DNA from: Synechococcales cyanobacterium S06
GTDB taxonomy: Bacteria > Cyanobacteriota > Cyanobacteriia > Cyanobacteriales > JAABRE01
Length of the DNA stretch: 64,000 nucleotides
NCBI GenBank assembly: GCA_011391125.1
Contig: JAABRE010000010.1
Location: 1-64,000, forward strand
Direction of reading: 5' to 3'
The position numbers were made by a program, and so were the translations under genes. This document shows positions 43,675-53,199 of this stretch, in pieces (position 1 is the stretch's first letter; every line of letters begins with the position of its first letter). The notes under the pieces are model-generated. The model was not told the DNA's origin and ran no database searches. It was given only the letters and a program-made list of their open reading frames with translations.

Positions 43675-44906
43675 AAATACTTAATTTTACCTAAAAAATG
43701 ACCAATTAAATACAATGAACCACATAATATAACTTGGGAATTATTATTAGTTGCAACCTCTAAAATTGACCATAAATCTTCGCCAACTTCACACTTATTT
43801 AACTCTGGACAAATCTCCCTAGCTAACATTGCTAAATCTTCCGGTTTTGCGGTACTATGATCCGGTACTGGTACTAAATATAACTCATCATGGGGACGTA
43901 ATAATGCTTTAAATATATCACCATGGTCCTTGGTTGATAACATTCCCATTACCCAGCTTATTTTTGTGTTTAAACTGTCAGTATATTCGCGTAAATATTG
44001 GGCTGCTGCTGGATTGTGTGCGCCGTCAATCAAGATATTTTTACCCTGAAAATTAACCCATTGTAATCTACCTAACCAACGGGTTTTTTTCATCCCTAAT
44101 TTAATTGCTTCTTCGCTAATTTGCCAGCCTTTTTCTTGTAATATTTTGAGGGAGGCGATCGCCAGCGCTGAATTACTCAACTGCATTGCTCCCAACAAAG
44201 GTAAAGGGTACTCAATATCCTGATATTTGGCAAAATTTGCGCCCAATTTTTGAGCAGGTTTAACCCATTTTGTCGGACAATTTAACTGGTTAATTTTATT
44301 AAGAAAAACTGTTTCTGCTTCCAGCGGAACTTCCCCAATAATAGCCGGGCAATTTGGTTTCAAAATACCTGCTTTTTCCCTAGCAATATCTGTTAAAGTA
44401 GGACCCAATCTTTGCCAATGTTCTAAACTAATTGAAGTAATAACACTAACTAAAGGATTATCGACCACATTTGTAGCATCTAAACGGCCTCCTAAACCTA
44501 CTTCCATTACTGCTAAATCGACCTTTTTTTGCTTAAAATATAACCAAGTAGCTGCTGTAATAACCTCAAATTGAGTCGGGGTTTCTTCTAAAGTTTCAAT
44601 TACCGATTTAATCTCTTGTAAAATAGCAATTAAATCACTGTCAGAAATAGGTTTTAAATTAACAGTAATTCTCTCATTCCAGTCAATTAAATGGGGGGAA
44701 ATATAACGCCCAACTGTGTAACCAGCTTCCGTTAAAATGGTAGATAAATAAGCACAAACTGATCCTTTACCATTAGTTCCACCGACATGAATAATGGGAA
44801 CAAAATCTTGGGGATTACCCAATTTTTCCAGTAATTTCTTAATCCTTTCTAAGCCAAGATTAATGCCAAAATGTTGATAAGGTTCTAATAAATAATTGAT
44901 ATTCAC
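43671..44906 (-). CDS. folC: Folylpolyglutamate synthase / dihydrofolate synthase
   Basis: The 411 residues contain VGGTNGKGSVCAYLSTIL (ATP-binding loop, about 42-59), MEVGLGGRLDATNVV, KAGILKPN and LIDGAHNPAAAQYL, all typical of FolC. It adds glutamate to dihydropteroate and folates. It appears monocistronic with repeats on both sides. Confidence 0.95.
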   Translation of the reverse strand: MNINYLLEPYQHFGINLGLERIKKLLEKLGNPQDFVPIIHVGGTNGKGSVCAYLSTILTEAGYTVGRYISPHLIDWNERITVNLKPISDSDLIAILQEIKSVIETLEETPTQFEVITAATWLYFKQKKVDLAVMEVGLGGRLDATNVVDNPLVSVITSISLEHWQRLGPTLTDIAREKAGILKPNCPAIIGEVPLEAETVFLNKINQLNCPTKWVKPAQKLGANFAKYQDIEYPLPLLGAMQLSNSALAIASLKILQEKGWQISEEAIKLGMKKTRWLGRLQWVNFQGKNILIDGAHNPAAAQYLREYTDSLNTKISWVMGMLSTKDHGDIFKALLRPHDELYLVPVPDHSTAKPEDLAMLAREICPELNKCEVGEDLWSILEVATNNNSQVILCGSLYLIGHFLGKIKYL

Positions 44907-44971
44907 TTTAATAATTAACTAAAAAACATAGATATTTAATAGCATATTTTTGTGATTTTGTCAAGACTCTT

Positions 44972-45029
44972 GGTTCGTTGTTGCGCTTTAGCGCTTCCAT
45001 ATCTTAGCGCTAAAGCGCAACAACGAACC
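44972..45029. repeat. GTTGTTGCGCTTTAGCGC palindromic repeat, perfect copy
   Basis: Two perfectly complementary 24-bp arms flank a 10-nt loop. The core is GTTGTTGCGCTTTAGCGCT. It lies in the divergent gap between folC and the metal regulator, so it is the only family member not at a gene 3' end. Confidence 0.9.
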
Positions 45030-45116
45030 TATTCTTGTTCCAATATTAAATAAAAATGGGATAAAATCCTTTTTTAGTAACAAAAATTTTCTCTAATTAT
45101 GCTCCCTACCAATGAT

Positions 45117-45146
45117 TTGTGACAAGCTATAAACCTGTGTTATATT
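45117..45146 (+). promoter_or_regulatory. Possible promoter of the CsoR/InrS-type gene
   Basis: TTGTGA (45117-45122) and TATATT (45141-45146) are spaced by 18 bp, 32 bp before the start codon. AT-rich inverted sequence (AATATAAAT, AATATATTT) follows and could hold an operator. Neither box is exact. Confidence 0.35.
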
Positions 45147-45178
45147 AATATAAATGACAATATATTTTGAGTTAAATA

Positions 45179-45484
45179 ATGAGCGAAAAAAACTTTGAAC
45201 ATGAACACCATCATCATCACCATAGTGAGGAATCTTTACGCAAAATTATTAACCGTCTCTCTCGCATAGAAGGTCATATTCGCGGGGTGAAAACTATGTT
45301 GGAGGAAGGAAGACCATGTCCTGAAGTTTTAATACAAGTTGCGGCGGTGCGCGGTGCTGTGGACAAGGTTGCAAGAATTATTCTTGATGAACATTTGACC
45401 GATTGTATTGGTCGCGCCGCCAAGGATGGTAATATTGAGGTGGAAATTGAGGACCTGAAAGCGGCTTTAGACCGTTTTTTGTGA
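45179..45484 (+). CDS. CsoR/RcnR-family metal-responsive repressor, InrS-like
   Basis: This 101-residue all-helical DUF156 protein has an N-terminal His-rich tail (HEHHHHHH, residues 8-15) and the core RIEGHIRGVKTMLEEGRPC. Candidate metal ligands are Cys47, His72 and Cys76 (EHLTDC), as in the CsoR/InrS Cys-His-Cys arrangement. The cyanobacterial relative InrS senses nickel and represses an exporter. No exporter is adjacent; the next gene is recQ-like, 50 bp downstream. The DNA target is unknown. Confidence 0.88.
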   Translation: MSEKNFEHEHHHHHHSEESLRKIINRLSRIEGHIRGVKTMLEEGRPCPEVLIQVAAVRGAVDKVARIILDEHLTDCIGRAAKDGNIEVEIEDLKAALDRFL

Positions 45485-45534
45485 TTTTAAGGTGGTTTTT
45501 CTCACGCAAAGGCGCAAAGGCGCAAAGGGGTTGA

Positions 45535-46986
45535 ATGCAACAGCAGGGATTGCCGGATGTTCGTTTGGCTTTACAAAATATTTGGGGCTATGATGATTTT
45601 CGCGCCCCCCAAGGTGAAGTTGTCCAATGTCTGTTAACTGGTCAAGATTCGCTGATTATTCTGCCGACGGGAGCGGGAAAGTCGATTTGCTTTCAATTAC
45701 CGGCTTTGTTGCAGGATGGTTTAACGTTGGTCGTTTCACCTTTATTGGCGTTAATGGAAAATCAAGTACAGGAGTTGACAAAGCTAGGTTTATGTGCTAG
45801 TTTACTGCATAGTCAGTTGACTAAGTCGGAAAAAAGACGCAATTTGGATTTAATTAAGTCTAATCAGGCTAAATTGCTCTATATTTCGCCAGAAACTTTG
45901 CTTTCTCCTTTTCTTTTGTCGATTTTAACCGATTGTCAAGTGAAAATTAATGGTTTGATTATTGATGAAGCTCACTGTTTGGTGCAATGGGGCGATACTT
46001 TTCGACCGAGTTATCAACGTTTGGGTACGATCCGACCCTATTTATTACAGTTTCAACCTCCGGGTCGCCAAATGGCGATCGCAGCTTTTACGGCCACTGC
46101 TGACCCAATTAGTCAAGATATTATTAAAAGGTCATTGGGGTTGGCAAATCCCGCTATTTTTTTGGCGAATCCCTATCGCAGTAATCTTCATCTCCAAGTT
46201 AAGATGATTTGTACGCCGAGAAGCAGACGGGAACAAATGGGCAATTTTATTGCTAAACAGGGCAATTCCTGCGGGTTGGTTTATGTGCGTAGTCGTCGCG
46301 ATAGTGAGAATTTGAGCTTGTGGTTACAGTCAAAAGGATACCAAAACTCTGCCTATCATGCGGGTTTAAGCGCTTTTGAGCGGCGCAAAATTGAGCTTGA
46401 TTGGCTAGAAGACCGGTGGCAATTTGTGGTTTGTACGTCAGCTTTTGGCATGGGGATTAATAAGGCAAATGTGCGTTGGGTGGTGCATTTCCAAGCTCCC
46501 CAATTGCTTGCGGAATACTTACAAGAAATCGGTCGGGGAGGTAGGGACGGAAAACCAACGAAGGCGTTAACTTTGATGAGCGAACCGACGGGCTGGCTAA
46601 ATCCGGAGGATAAACAGCAAAGTCAAGGATTATTAAATAAGTTAAATCGGCAATTTCAACAAGCAGAAAAAATGGCTTTTCAATTACCTTTAAAGGGGGA
46701 AATTGAAGCGATTAAAAATGAGTTTTTGCAGGGAGAATTAACTTTAGCAATGTTATCTAGTATGGGTAAATTAAATTGGTTAAATCCGTTTAATTTTCAA
46801 AGGGAAAAAACTATTTTAAGTGAGGATTTTAAGTCTTTAATGTTACGACAACAAAATGCTGTCAAGGAGATGAAATTATTTTTAAATACGAAAAAATGTC
46901 GTTGGCAATTTCTGTTAAATGCCTTCGGTTTTAGCCAAGAATCAGTTAATTTTCGCTGTGGAAAATGCGATAATTGTCAAAGGTAG
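45535..46986 (+). CDS. recQ: RecQ-family ATP-dependent DNA helicase
   Basis: The 483 residues include Walker A LPTGAGKSICFQLPALL (about 43-59), the DEAH box IDEAHCLVQWG, motif III FTATAD, motif V-VI FGMGINKANVRWVVH and QEIGRGGRDGKP. The C-terminus ends in a Cys-rich zinc-like segment, FRCGKCDNC. Length is short of E. coli RecQ because the winged-helix and HRDC domains are absent. It unwinds DNA during repair. The ATG at 45535 lies after CGCAAAGGCGCAAAGG repeats. It may be co-transcribed with the regulator. Confidence 0.92.
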   Translation: MQQQGLPDVRLALQNIWGYDDFRAPQGEVVQCLLTGQDSLIILPTGAGKSICFQLPALLQDGLTLVVSPLLALMENQVQELTKLGLCASLLHSQLTKSEKRRNLDLIKSNQAKLLYISPETLLSPFLLSILTDCQVKINGLIIDEAHCLVQWGDTFRPSYQRLGTIRPYLLQFQPPGRQMAIAAFTATADPISQDIIKRSLGLANPAIFLANPYRSNLHLQVKMICTPRSRREQMGNFIAKQGNSCGLVYVRSRRDSENLSLWLQSKGYQNSAYHAGLSAFERRKIELDWLEDRWQFVVCTSAFGMGINKANVRWVVHFQAPQLLAEYLQEIGRGGRDGKPTKALTLMSEPTGWLNPEDKQQSQGLLNKLNRQFQQAEKMAFQLPLKGEIEAIKNEFLQGELTLAMLSSMGKLNWLNPFNFQREKTILSEDFKSLMLRQQNAVKEMKLFLNTKKCRWQFLLNAFGFSQESVNFRCGKCDNCQR

Positions 46987-46993
46987 ATGTTAA

Positions 46994-47058
46994 GGTGGCC
47001 AATTACTTAAGATTAATAATAAGATAATTCAATTAATAAAAATTTGCCCACTCTACCC
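46994..47058. repeat. Degenerate GGTGGG/CCCACC palindromic repeat
   Basis: GGTGGCCAATTACTTAAG at the left and AATTTGCCCACTCTACCC at the right are weak inverted arms of the same family as 466-532, just after recQ. Confidence 0.4.
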
Positions 47059-47094
47059 AAATATGATAAAATATAAGCCGATTAAATGTTATAT

Positions 47095-47120
47095 ACCCCT
47101 CATCCCAATGGGAGAGGGGG
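47095..47120. repeat. CCCCTCATCCC...GGGAGAGGGGG repeat
   Basis: CCCCTCATCCC, a short spacer and GGGAGAGGGGG form a GC hairpin related to 32589-32633. It is about 70 bp before the 103-residue gene. Confidence 0.5.
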
Positions 47121-47189
47121 AAAGAGAGGTAAAATGTCAAATGAAAATGCTATAAGTTCATTCATTAAAAATAGGAGAAAATTGTCACC

Positions 47190-47501
47190 ATGAAAAAGGT
47201 TTTTAAGTTAGTAATTCCGGGAAAAAATAAAGATAGAATTATTGAGTCGATTAAAAGTGAGGTGAGAAAATATCTGAAAAGGGAGAGAAATAAATCCCTT
47301 CCTGAAGGTGTGGATTATTGGGATTTTGATTGTAAATTCGGACACAATAGCGAAACTGCTCAAGTTATCTATACTTCGGAAATTAGTAAATATATAGATG
47401 AATATTCCCAGAATAATTCTGAGGAATTTTATTTAGAAATTCTATCTAAACCGGGTTATAAAACGGAAAGTAGTGAGGATAAGGTAAAAAGTGAAGAGTA
47501 A
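47190..47501 (+). CDS. Small conserved protein (DUF6172-like)
   Basis: The 103 residues begin MKKVFKLVIPGKNKDRIIES and contain VRKYLKRERNKSLPEGVDYW followed by DFDCKFG, a pattern I associate with the DUF6172 family; this was not searched. It is basic and without membrane segment, so it may bind nucleic acid. It appears monocistronic, with an AGGAGAA-like site before the ATG. The C-terminal 15 residues are charged and low-complexity. Function unknown. Confidence 0.65.
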   Translation: MKKVFKLVIPGKNKDRIIESIKSEVRKYLKRERNKSLPEGVDYWDFDCKFGHNSETAQVIYTSEISKYIDEYSQNNSEEFYLEILSKPGYKTESSEDKVKSEE

Positions 47502-47510
47502 ATAAAACTG

Positions 47511-47629
47511 TCAACTATCAACTATCAACTATCAACTGTCAACTATCAACTATCAACTGTCAACTATCAACTATCAACTATCAACTGTCAACTATCAACT
47601 GTCAACTATCAACTGTCAACTATCAACTA
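47511..47629 (-). repeat. Long heptamer array at the HlyD-type gene's stop
   Basis: Seventeen perfect tandem 7-nt units, TCAACTA or TCAACTG on the plus strand, occupy 119 bp. In the sense of the adaptor gene they read AGTTGAT/AGTTGAC. The gene's TGA stop (47623-47625) is bases 4-6 of the outermost unit. It resembles the short tandemly repeated repetitive (STRR) sequences known from cyanobacteria. Confidence 0.95.
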
Positions 47630-49080
47630 TCTTCCTCTTTTTTTCGGTATTTTTTAGGAATATCAATAAACACTTGATCATCTTTTTTTAAACCTGATAA
47701 AATTTGGGTATTATTGTTAATTGTCATACCAATTGTGACAGGTTTAAAAATAGGTTTACCTTCGGCATCGGGAATCATTACGCCAGTTTGTCCCTCTTCG
47801 GTTACAATGGAAACTGTGGGAACAACTAAGGCATTACTGATAGGTTGTCCCAAAAAAGTTACATCCACATTCATTTTTGAAAGTAATTTTTCTTGACCAC
47901 TAATAAGTCCAATTTTTACTTCAAAGGAGGTAACATTCTGATCGACAATTGCTTCGGGAGCTACTAAAATAACTTGACCGGAAAAAACTTGATCGGGGTA
48001 AGCGTCAGCAACAATTTCCACTGTTTGACCAGGTTTTATTTGTTGTATGTCAATTTCGGGTATTTTGGCGATAATTTCTAATCCCCTAGCTAAGGCCAAA
48101 ATTGAGGTTGAGGTGGCTGAAGCTGTTGCGGAAGCAGACGTTGTCGGGGTAACAAATGCTCCTTCTGTGGCGTATCTTTGGGTAATAATACCATCAAAAG
48201 GAGCGGTAATAATGGTATTCATAAATTTAATTTCGATTCCTTTTAATTGTGCTTGAGCTGCTTCTATTTGTGCTTCTAATCTTTGAATTTCTGATTCAGC
48301 ACTTGCTTTTTTTTGCTGGAAAATTAATTGCTGTTTTTGTACTTTAACACTTGCTTCGGCTACGGCTGCACCTAATTGATCAAGTTGGGGTTGGGCGGTG
48401 TTTTTTATTTGTTCTAAACGTTGTTGTGCTTCAAATACACTCGCTTGGGCTCGTTGATATTCATTTACTTGCTCATCAAATTGATCTAAAGCTGTGGCTC
48501 CTTGTTCGGTTAAATATTGATAACGATTCGCACGCTTGGCTGCTAAAGCAAGTCGAGATTTGGCCGATTCTAAGTTGGCTTTTGCTTGATCTATTTCTTT
48601 GGGGATACTTTTTTGGGTTTCTTGAAAACGAGCTTGAGTTTGAGCATAATTAAGTTGAGCTTGACGTATATCGGTTTCCAGTTGGTTTATTTCGGCGGGA
48701 ATATTGATTTTTTCACGGTTTAAATTGGCGATCGCCTCCTTGAGACGGGCCTGAGCTTCAACTCCTTGAGCTTGAATTTCCGCATTTTCCATGATCGCCA
48801 AGCGTTGACCTTGTTTCACAACTTGGCCTTGTTCCACCAAAAGTCGAATTAAGCGGCCAGGTTCTTTGGGGCTAATATTCACACTGTAAACTGGTTCAAC
48901 TTTGCCATTAGATTCAATGCGCACGGTTAAATTTTGTTCCTTGACTGACTCGGTGAGTAATTCTAATTCGGAGGTGGGTTTGGGGGATTGAACAAGATAG
49001 TAGGTCATTGTACCTACCGCCAACATACCAGCGGTAAGTAAAGAGAGAATAAAAGGTAGAGGAGAATTAGATGTACCCAT
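47623..49080 (-). CDS. HlyD/RND-type periplasmic adaptor protein
   Basis: The 485 residues start with an inner-membrane helix (PFILSLLTAGMLAVGTMTYYL). A split biotinyl-lipoyl domain follows (EPGRLIRLLVEQGQVVKQG, later IITAPFDGIITQRYATEG), with a long coiled-coil hairpin between (about 110-280). Beta-barrel and membrane-proximal domains complete it. Such adaptors connect an ABC or RND pump to an outer-membrane channel. No pump is adjacent. The last codons (GAT AGT) and stop come from the heptamer array, so the C-terminus EEDS is partly repeat-derived. Confidence 0.9.
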   Translation of the reverse strand: MGTSNSPLPFILSLLTAGMLAVGTMTYYLVQSPKPTSELELLTESVKEQNLTVRIESNGKVEPVYSVNISPKEPGRLIRLLVEQGQVVKQGQRLAIMENAEIQAQGVEAQARLKEAIANLNREKINIPAEINQLETDIRQAQLNYAQTQARFQETQKSIPKEIDQAKANLESAKSRLALAAKRANRYQYLTEQGATALDQFDEQVNEYQRAQASVFEAQQRLEQIKNTAQPQLDQLGAAVAEASVKVQKQQLIFQQKKASAESEIQRLEAQIEAAQAQLKGIEIKFMNTIITAPFDGIITQRYATEGAFVTPTTSASATASATSTSILALARGLEIIAKIPEIDIQQIKPGQTVEIVADAYPDQVFSGQVILVAPEAIVDQNVTSFEVKIGLISGQEKLLSKMNVDVTFLGQPISNALVVPTVSIVTEEGQTGVMIPDAEGKPIFKPVTIGMTINNNTQILSGLKKDDQVFIDIPKKYRKKEEDS

Positions 49081-49195
49081 GAGGGAAAAATGAATTTTAA
49101 CTGATTAGTAATTTTAACTATATGATATGAGGTTAAGAAAGCTATCAATCAAAGCTAAGGTAAATAAGTAACAAAAGTAAATTACAAATAAAATC

Positions 49196-50074
49196 GTGTT
49201 TAAACATAATTGGTTATTATCTCTATTAACAATGGCCTGTATCTCAACTATTAGTTTGCCGGCCTTTAGTCAAGGGTTATTGCCCTATACACCGAATCTC
49301 AATGCTCAGGAGTTAGAAGATCAAGGCCTGGCCCTACTTCAAGAAGCGGTCCAATTGGTGCAATTTCGTCAATATCAGTTGGCCTTTCCGAGGGCAAAAT
49401 TAGCAGCTCAATTAGCTCCGAATAAGTATCAAAGTTGGTTTGTGTTGGGGACATTATATTTACAAGAAGAAAATTTTGATGAAGCAATTATAAACTTGAA
49501 ACTCGCCCGTAGTATTGAACCCAAAGAAGGGTCGATTTTTTTCAGTTTAGGAAATGCTTATTTTCAAAAAGGGGAATATCAAACTGCGATTACGGAAATA
49601 GAAGCTGGTTTAAAACTCAGCGAGAATTCTCCCAGTGTTCGGGATGGACTGTTTGATTTGGCCAACTCCCATTATATGCTCAAAAATTATGATCTTGCCC
49701 TTAAAAACCAAGAAAAAGCTTTCAATTTAGATAAAAGTTTTTGGCCAGCAATTAATAACATTGGTCTGATTAAATACGAACAGGGAGATACCAAAAGTGC
49801 CCTCAAAGATTGGCAGCAAGCGGTCAAAATTGACCCAGAAGCCGCCGAACCCATGTTGGCCTTAGCGGTGGCTATTTATACCCAAGGAAAAGAAGAAGAA
49901 GGCTTAAAGTTGGCCGACAAAGCCTTATCCCTTGATGGCCGTTACGGAGATTTAGAGTTTCTCAAAAAGAATCTTTGGGGCGATCGCCTTTTAAGGGATA
50001 CCGAAACTTTTTTTGCAGTTCCACAAATTCAAACCCTGAGAACTCGTGTTCAAAGGGAAACCAATGACAATTAA
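49196..50074 (+). CDS. Exported TPR protein
   Basis: The 292 residues start at GTG, with a signal peptide (WLLSLLTMACISTISLPAF, cleavage near FSQ). Six or seven tetratricopeptide repeats follow across about 60-250 (for example FVLGTLYLQEENFDEAIINL and FSLGNAYFQKGEYQTAITEI). TPRs mediate protein contacts, here in the periplasm or lumen. The gene overlaps the convergent response regulator by 4 bp. Confidence 0.87.
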   Translation: MFKHNWLLSLLTMACISTISLPAFSQGLLPYTPNLNAQELEDQGLALLQEAVQLVQFRQYQLAFPRAKLAAQLAPNKYQSWFVLGTLYLQEENFDEAIINLKLARSIEPKEGSIFFSLGNAYFQKGEYQTAITEIEAGLKLSENSPSVRDGLFDLANSHYMLKNYDLALKNQEKAFNLDKSFWPAINNIGLIKYEQGDTKSALKDWQQAVKIDPEAAEPMLALAVAIYTQGKEEEGLKLADKALSLDGRYGDLEFLKKNLWGDRLLRDTETFFAVPQIQTLRTRVQRETNDN

Positions 50075-50469
50075 TTGTTAACTATCAGTTGTTTAATTTC
50101 ATTAATGAAATTTTCATGATCCACCACTGGTTTAGAAATGTAACTATCTGCACCACTTTGTTGAAGAAACACCTCGCGATCGCCGGCCATAGCGTGAGCT
50201 GTAACTAAAATAACCGGAATCGGGGCGGTATCTGGATTAGCTTTCAAGAGCTGAGTAATTTTAATGCCGTCAACAGCTTTATTCTCATAGAAACTGTGGG
50301 ATAAAGAAACATCCATTAAAATTACATCAACCTCCTTATTTTTGGCAAAACTAATTACTTCTTGGACATCTTCGGTACTTTTAATCAGGAAATTTCCTCG
50401 TTTGGTTAAAATTTTGGAAAAAACGCGTAAATTGATCGGATCGTCCTCTACTATTAAAACCGTTGTCAT
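50071..50469 (-). CDS. Stand-alone response regulator receiver protein
   Basis: This 132-residue single CheY-like domain has acidic residues at 8-10 (VEDDP), phospho-acceptor Asp53 (ILMDVS), Thr90 (LVTAHA) and Lys113 (ISKPV). No output domain. It probably receives phosphate from a hybrid histidine kinase encoded elsewhere. Its last codons LIVNN and TAA fall in a short diverged AGTTAAC/AATTAAT heptamer remnant. Confidence 0.93.
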   Translation of the reverse strand: MTTVLIVEDDPINLRVFSKILTKRGNFLIKSTEDVQEVISFAKNKEVDVILMDVSLSHSFYENKAVDGIKITQLLKANPDTAPIPVILVTAHAMAGDREVFLQQSGADSYISKPVVDHENFINEIKQLIVNN

Positions 50470-50707
50470 GGAATTTACTCAACTAAGCTAAAAATATAAA
50501 CTTCAAATTAGGGGCTAATTTAAGGGAAGGATTCAGGGCTAAACTGGCCGAATCCGTCTGAATTCCGTAGCACTGTCGTTAACTAGGTTTAAAACTGCAA
50601 CTAATTGCTGTCCCATTTTCCCTTCTCCATTGTTAATTAATTTAACCTTGCCATTATTCTAGTAATCAGTCATCATTTTTTGTCGTAGAGCTAAGGAAAA
50701 AACACTC

Positions 50708-53128
50708 ATGGAAACACAAATTAACTTCGATCGCATTATACCAACAGCTTTGCATCAGGAAATGGAACGGTCTTATTTAGAATACGCCATGAGTGTAATT
50801 GTAGGCCGAGCTTTACCTGATGTGCGCGACGGTTTAAAACCGGTACACCGACGCATTCTTTACGCCATGTACGAACTAGGGTTAACCCCCGATAAACCCT
50901 ATCGCAAATGCGCTCGGGTTGTCGGTGACGTACTAGGAAAATATCACCCTCACGGCGATCAATCCGTCTATGATGCCCTTGTGCGCATGGTACAGGAATT
51001 TTCCACCCGCTATCCGTTATTGGCTGGACATGGCAACTTTGGCTCAATCGACAATGATCCGCCGGCGGCCATGCGTTATACTGAAACGCGGTTGTCTTCT
51101 TTGTCCTACGAGGCCATGTTAGGGGAAATTGGGGAAGCTACCGTGGATTTTACCAATAATTTTGATAGTTCCCAACAAGAACCGGTGGTTCTACCCGTAC
51201 AATTACCTATTTTACTGATTAACGGTTGTTCTGGTATTGCTGTTGGCATGGCCACCAATGTTCCGCCCCACAATTTAGGGGAAATTGTGGATGGCTTAAT
51301 TGCCTTAATCGACAAACCAGATTTGCCCAATGAACAATTATGGCAAATTATTCCTGGACCTGATTTTCCCACGGGAGGAGAAATTATTGACAGCGAAGGC
51401 ATTAAACAAAATTATGCCACGGGAAGGGGAATTATTCCTTTGCGGGGTGTGACTAAAATTGAAAATGTCCTTGTTGGCAAAGCACGCAAGCGAGAAACAA
51501 AAGCCATTATCATTACCGAATTTCCCTATCAAGTTAATAAGGCTGCTTGGATTGAAAAGGTGGCTGATTTAGTTAATCAAGGCCGTTTAGAGGGCATTTC
51601 AGATCTGCGGGATGAAAGCGATCGTCAAGGGATTCGGGTGGTGCTTGAATTAAAAAAGGATATTTCTCCCCAAGCAATTATTGAACAACTTTATCGGATG
51701 ACTCCCCTGCAACATAATTTTGGAGCAATTATGTTAGGTTTAGTGGATAAAAAACCCTGTCAATTATCCCTAAGAGAATTGTTACAGGAGTTTTTAAAAT
51801 TTCGGGAGGAAACTCTAACTAAACAATACAGTTATGAGTTACAAGAGTGTCAAGATAGGTTGCATTTAGTCTCAGGATTATTAACAGCTTTAAATCACTT
51901 AGATGGCGTTATTAATATTCTTAGAAATGCCCCAGATGGTACAACTGCTAAGGGTCAGCTTCAAGAACAATTTAATTTTAGTAATACTCAATCTGATGCT
52001 ATTTTAGCGATGCCCTTACGTCGTTTAACGGGTTTGGAAAAGCAGAAATTAGAACAAGAATCTCACGATTTAGAAACGAGAATTAGTCAGTTAAATAATT
52101 TGTTAAATTCCCGCAATGAATTGCTTAAGGACCTGAAAAAACAGTTGCGCTCCCTGAAACGCAAATTTACTGATCCCCGACGCACTAAGATTATTTCAGC
52201 ACCAGTTTCTGCGCCAAAAACTACCGATAATTCCAGCAAAAAAACTGCTAAAGTTAATAACTCAATTCCCGAAAATGCCGTCTTAGAAATCACCCAAAAC
52301 GGTGAAATTTATTGGCAAGAAACTGACAAAAATAAGGAAAAAAATAACGTTATTTTTCAGGAGAATATTACCCCAGAAAAAGCCCTAATTGTTATTACTA
52401 ATAATGGTAAAGCTTATCCCATTACTCCTGACCAGTTGAAAAACAGTAAACAAAACCTCTTTAACCTCTTGTCAAAAACCGTTCAGAGGGACTCAAAATC
52501 CATTGTCGGGCATTTCTTTGCCCCTGAAGGCGAAAAAAGACCTGAAATCGTTTTATTGACCACTCAAGGGCGAATTAAACGGATTGCTTTTTCCGAGCTA
52601 GATGAATTAACAGCTCGTGGTTCAACGTTGATTAAATTAAGGGAGGGCGATGACCTCAAGTTTGTCTGTTTAACCGAGGAAAAAGCCGCCATTGCGATCG
52701 CCACCAACACAGGTCGGGTGTTACGTTTTTCATCGGGCGATCGCCAATTACCGATTATGGGGCGTAGCGCGCAGGGAAATCAAGCTTTAAGATTAAGATT
52801 TAATGAGGAAATTGTCGGTTGTATTAGTATCCAAGAAAATCAGGATTTACTATTAATTTCTGAGTTAGGATACGGGAAAAAATTGCCAGCAAATGCTTTA
52901 AGATTAGCTAGTGTTGGTGACTTGGGGAATCACGCTTTTCACTTTACCAGTAAACTGGATAATTTAGCCGGAATGCTGTTAGCAACTGGGGAAAAAATTA
53001 CCCTTTGGACTAATCAAAAACGTAGTCTTAATGTCACAGTTACTGATATTCCCACTTGGGGTAAAGATGGCGCAGGAAATCAGTTAGTCAAGTTAAAATC
53101 GGAGGAGAAAATTGTCTCTGTGAGTTAA
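50708..53128 (+). CDS. gyrA/parC: DNA gyrase / topoisomerase IV subunit A
   Basis: The 806 residues contain [27 protein letters not shown] and the catalytic tyrosine in AAMRYTE (Tyr124). A coiled-coil tower follows, then C-terminal beta-pinwheel blades. Together with subunit B it passes one duplex through another. A canonical GyrA box (QRRGGKG-like) needed for wrapping and negative supercoiling is not seen, so this may be the topoisomerase IV-like paralog. The position equivalent to E. coli GyrA Ser83 is Gln (HGDQ). Residues about 485-525 are a low-complexity linker. It is monocistronic. Confidence 0.93.
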   Translation: METQINFDRIIPTALHQEMERSYLEYAMSVIVGRALPDVRDGLKPVHRRILYAMYELGLTPDKPYRKCARVVGDVLGKYHPHGDQSVYDALVRMVQEFSTRYPLLAGHGNFGSIDNDPPAAMRYTETRLSSLSYEAMLGEIGEATVDFTNNFDSSQQEPVVLPVQLPILLINGCSGIAVGMATNVPPHNLGEIVDGLIALIDKPDLPNEQLWQIIPGPDFPTGGEIIDSEGIKQNYATGRGIIPLRGVTKIENVLVGKARKRETKAIIITEFPYQVNKAAWIEKVADLVNQGRLEGISDLRDESDRQGIRVVLELKKDISPQAIIEQLYRMTPLQHNFGAIMLGLVDKKPCQLSLRELLQEFLKFREETLTKQYSYELQECQDRLHLVSGLLTALNHLDGVINILRNAPDGTTAKGQLQEQFNFSNTQSDAILAMPLRRLTGLEKQKLEQESHDLETRISQLNNLLNSRNELLKDLKKQLRSLKRKFTDPRRTKIISAPVSAPKTTDNSSKKTAKVNNSIPENAVLEITQNGEIYWQETDKNKEKNNVIFQENITPEKALIVITNNGKAYPITPDQLKNSKQNLFNLLSKTVQRDSKSIVGHFFAPEGEKRPEIVLLTTQGRIKRIAFSELDELTARGSTLIKLREGDDLKFVCLTEEKAAIAIATNTGRVLRFSSGDRQLPIMGRSAQGNQALRLRFNEEIVGCISIQENQDLLLISELGYGKKLPANALRLASVGDLGNHAFHFTSKLDNLAGMLLATGEKITLWTNQKRSLNVTVTDIPTWGKDGAGNQLVKLKSEEKIVSVS

Positions 53129-53137
53129 GCTGCAATT

Positions 53138-53189
53138 GGCTCGTTGTTGCGTCTCTCGGGCTGGTAGCGCTAAAGCGCAACAACAAACC
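53138..53189. repeat. GTTGTTGCGCTTTAGCGC palindromic repeat, diverged copy
   Basis: GGCTCGTTGTTGCG at the left and AGCGCTAAAGCGCAACAACA at the right. The left half of the core has mutated to TCTCTCGGGC. It follows the topoisomerase gene. Confidence 0.7.
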
Positions 53190-53199
53190 TATTTAGATC

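Noticed and set aside
47511-47629. Possible CRISPR array
   Set aside because: Units are 7 bp with no spacers and no cas genes are nearby; it is a heptamer array.
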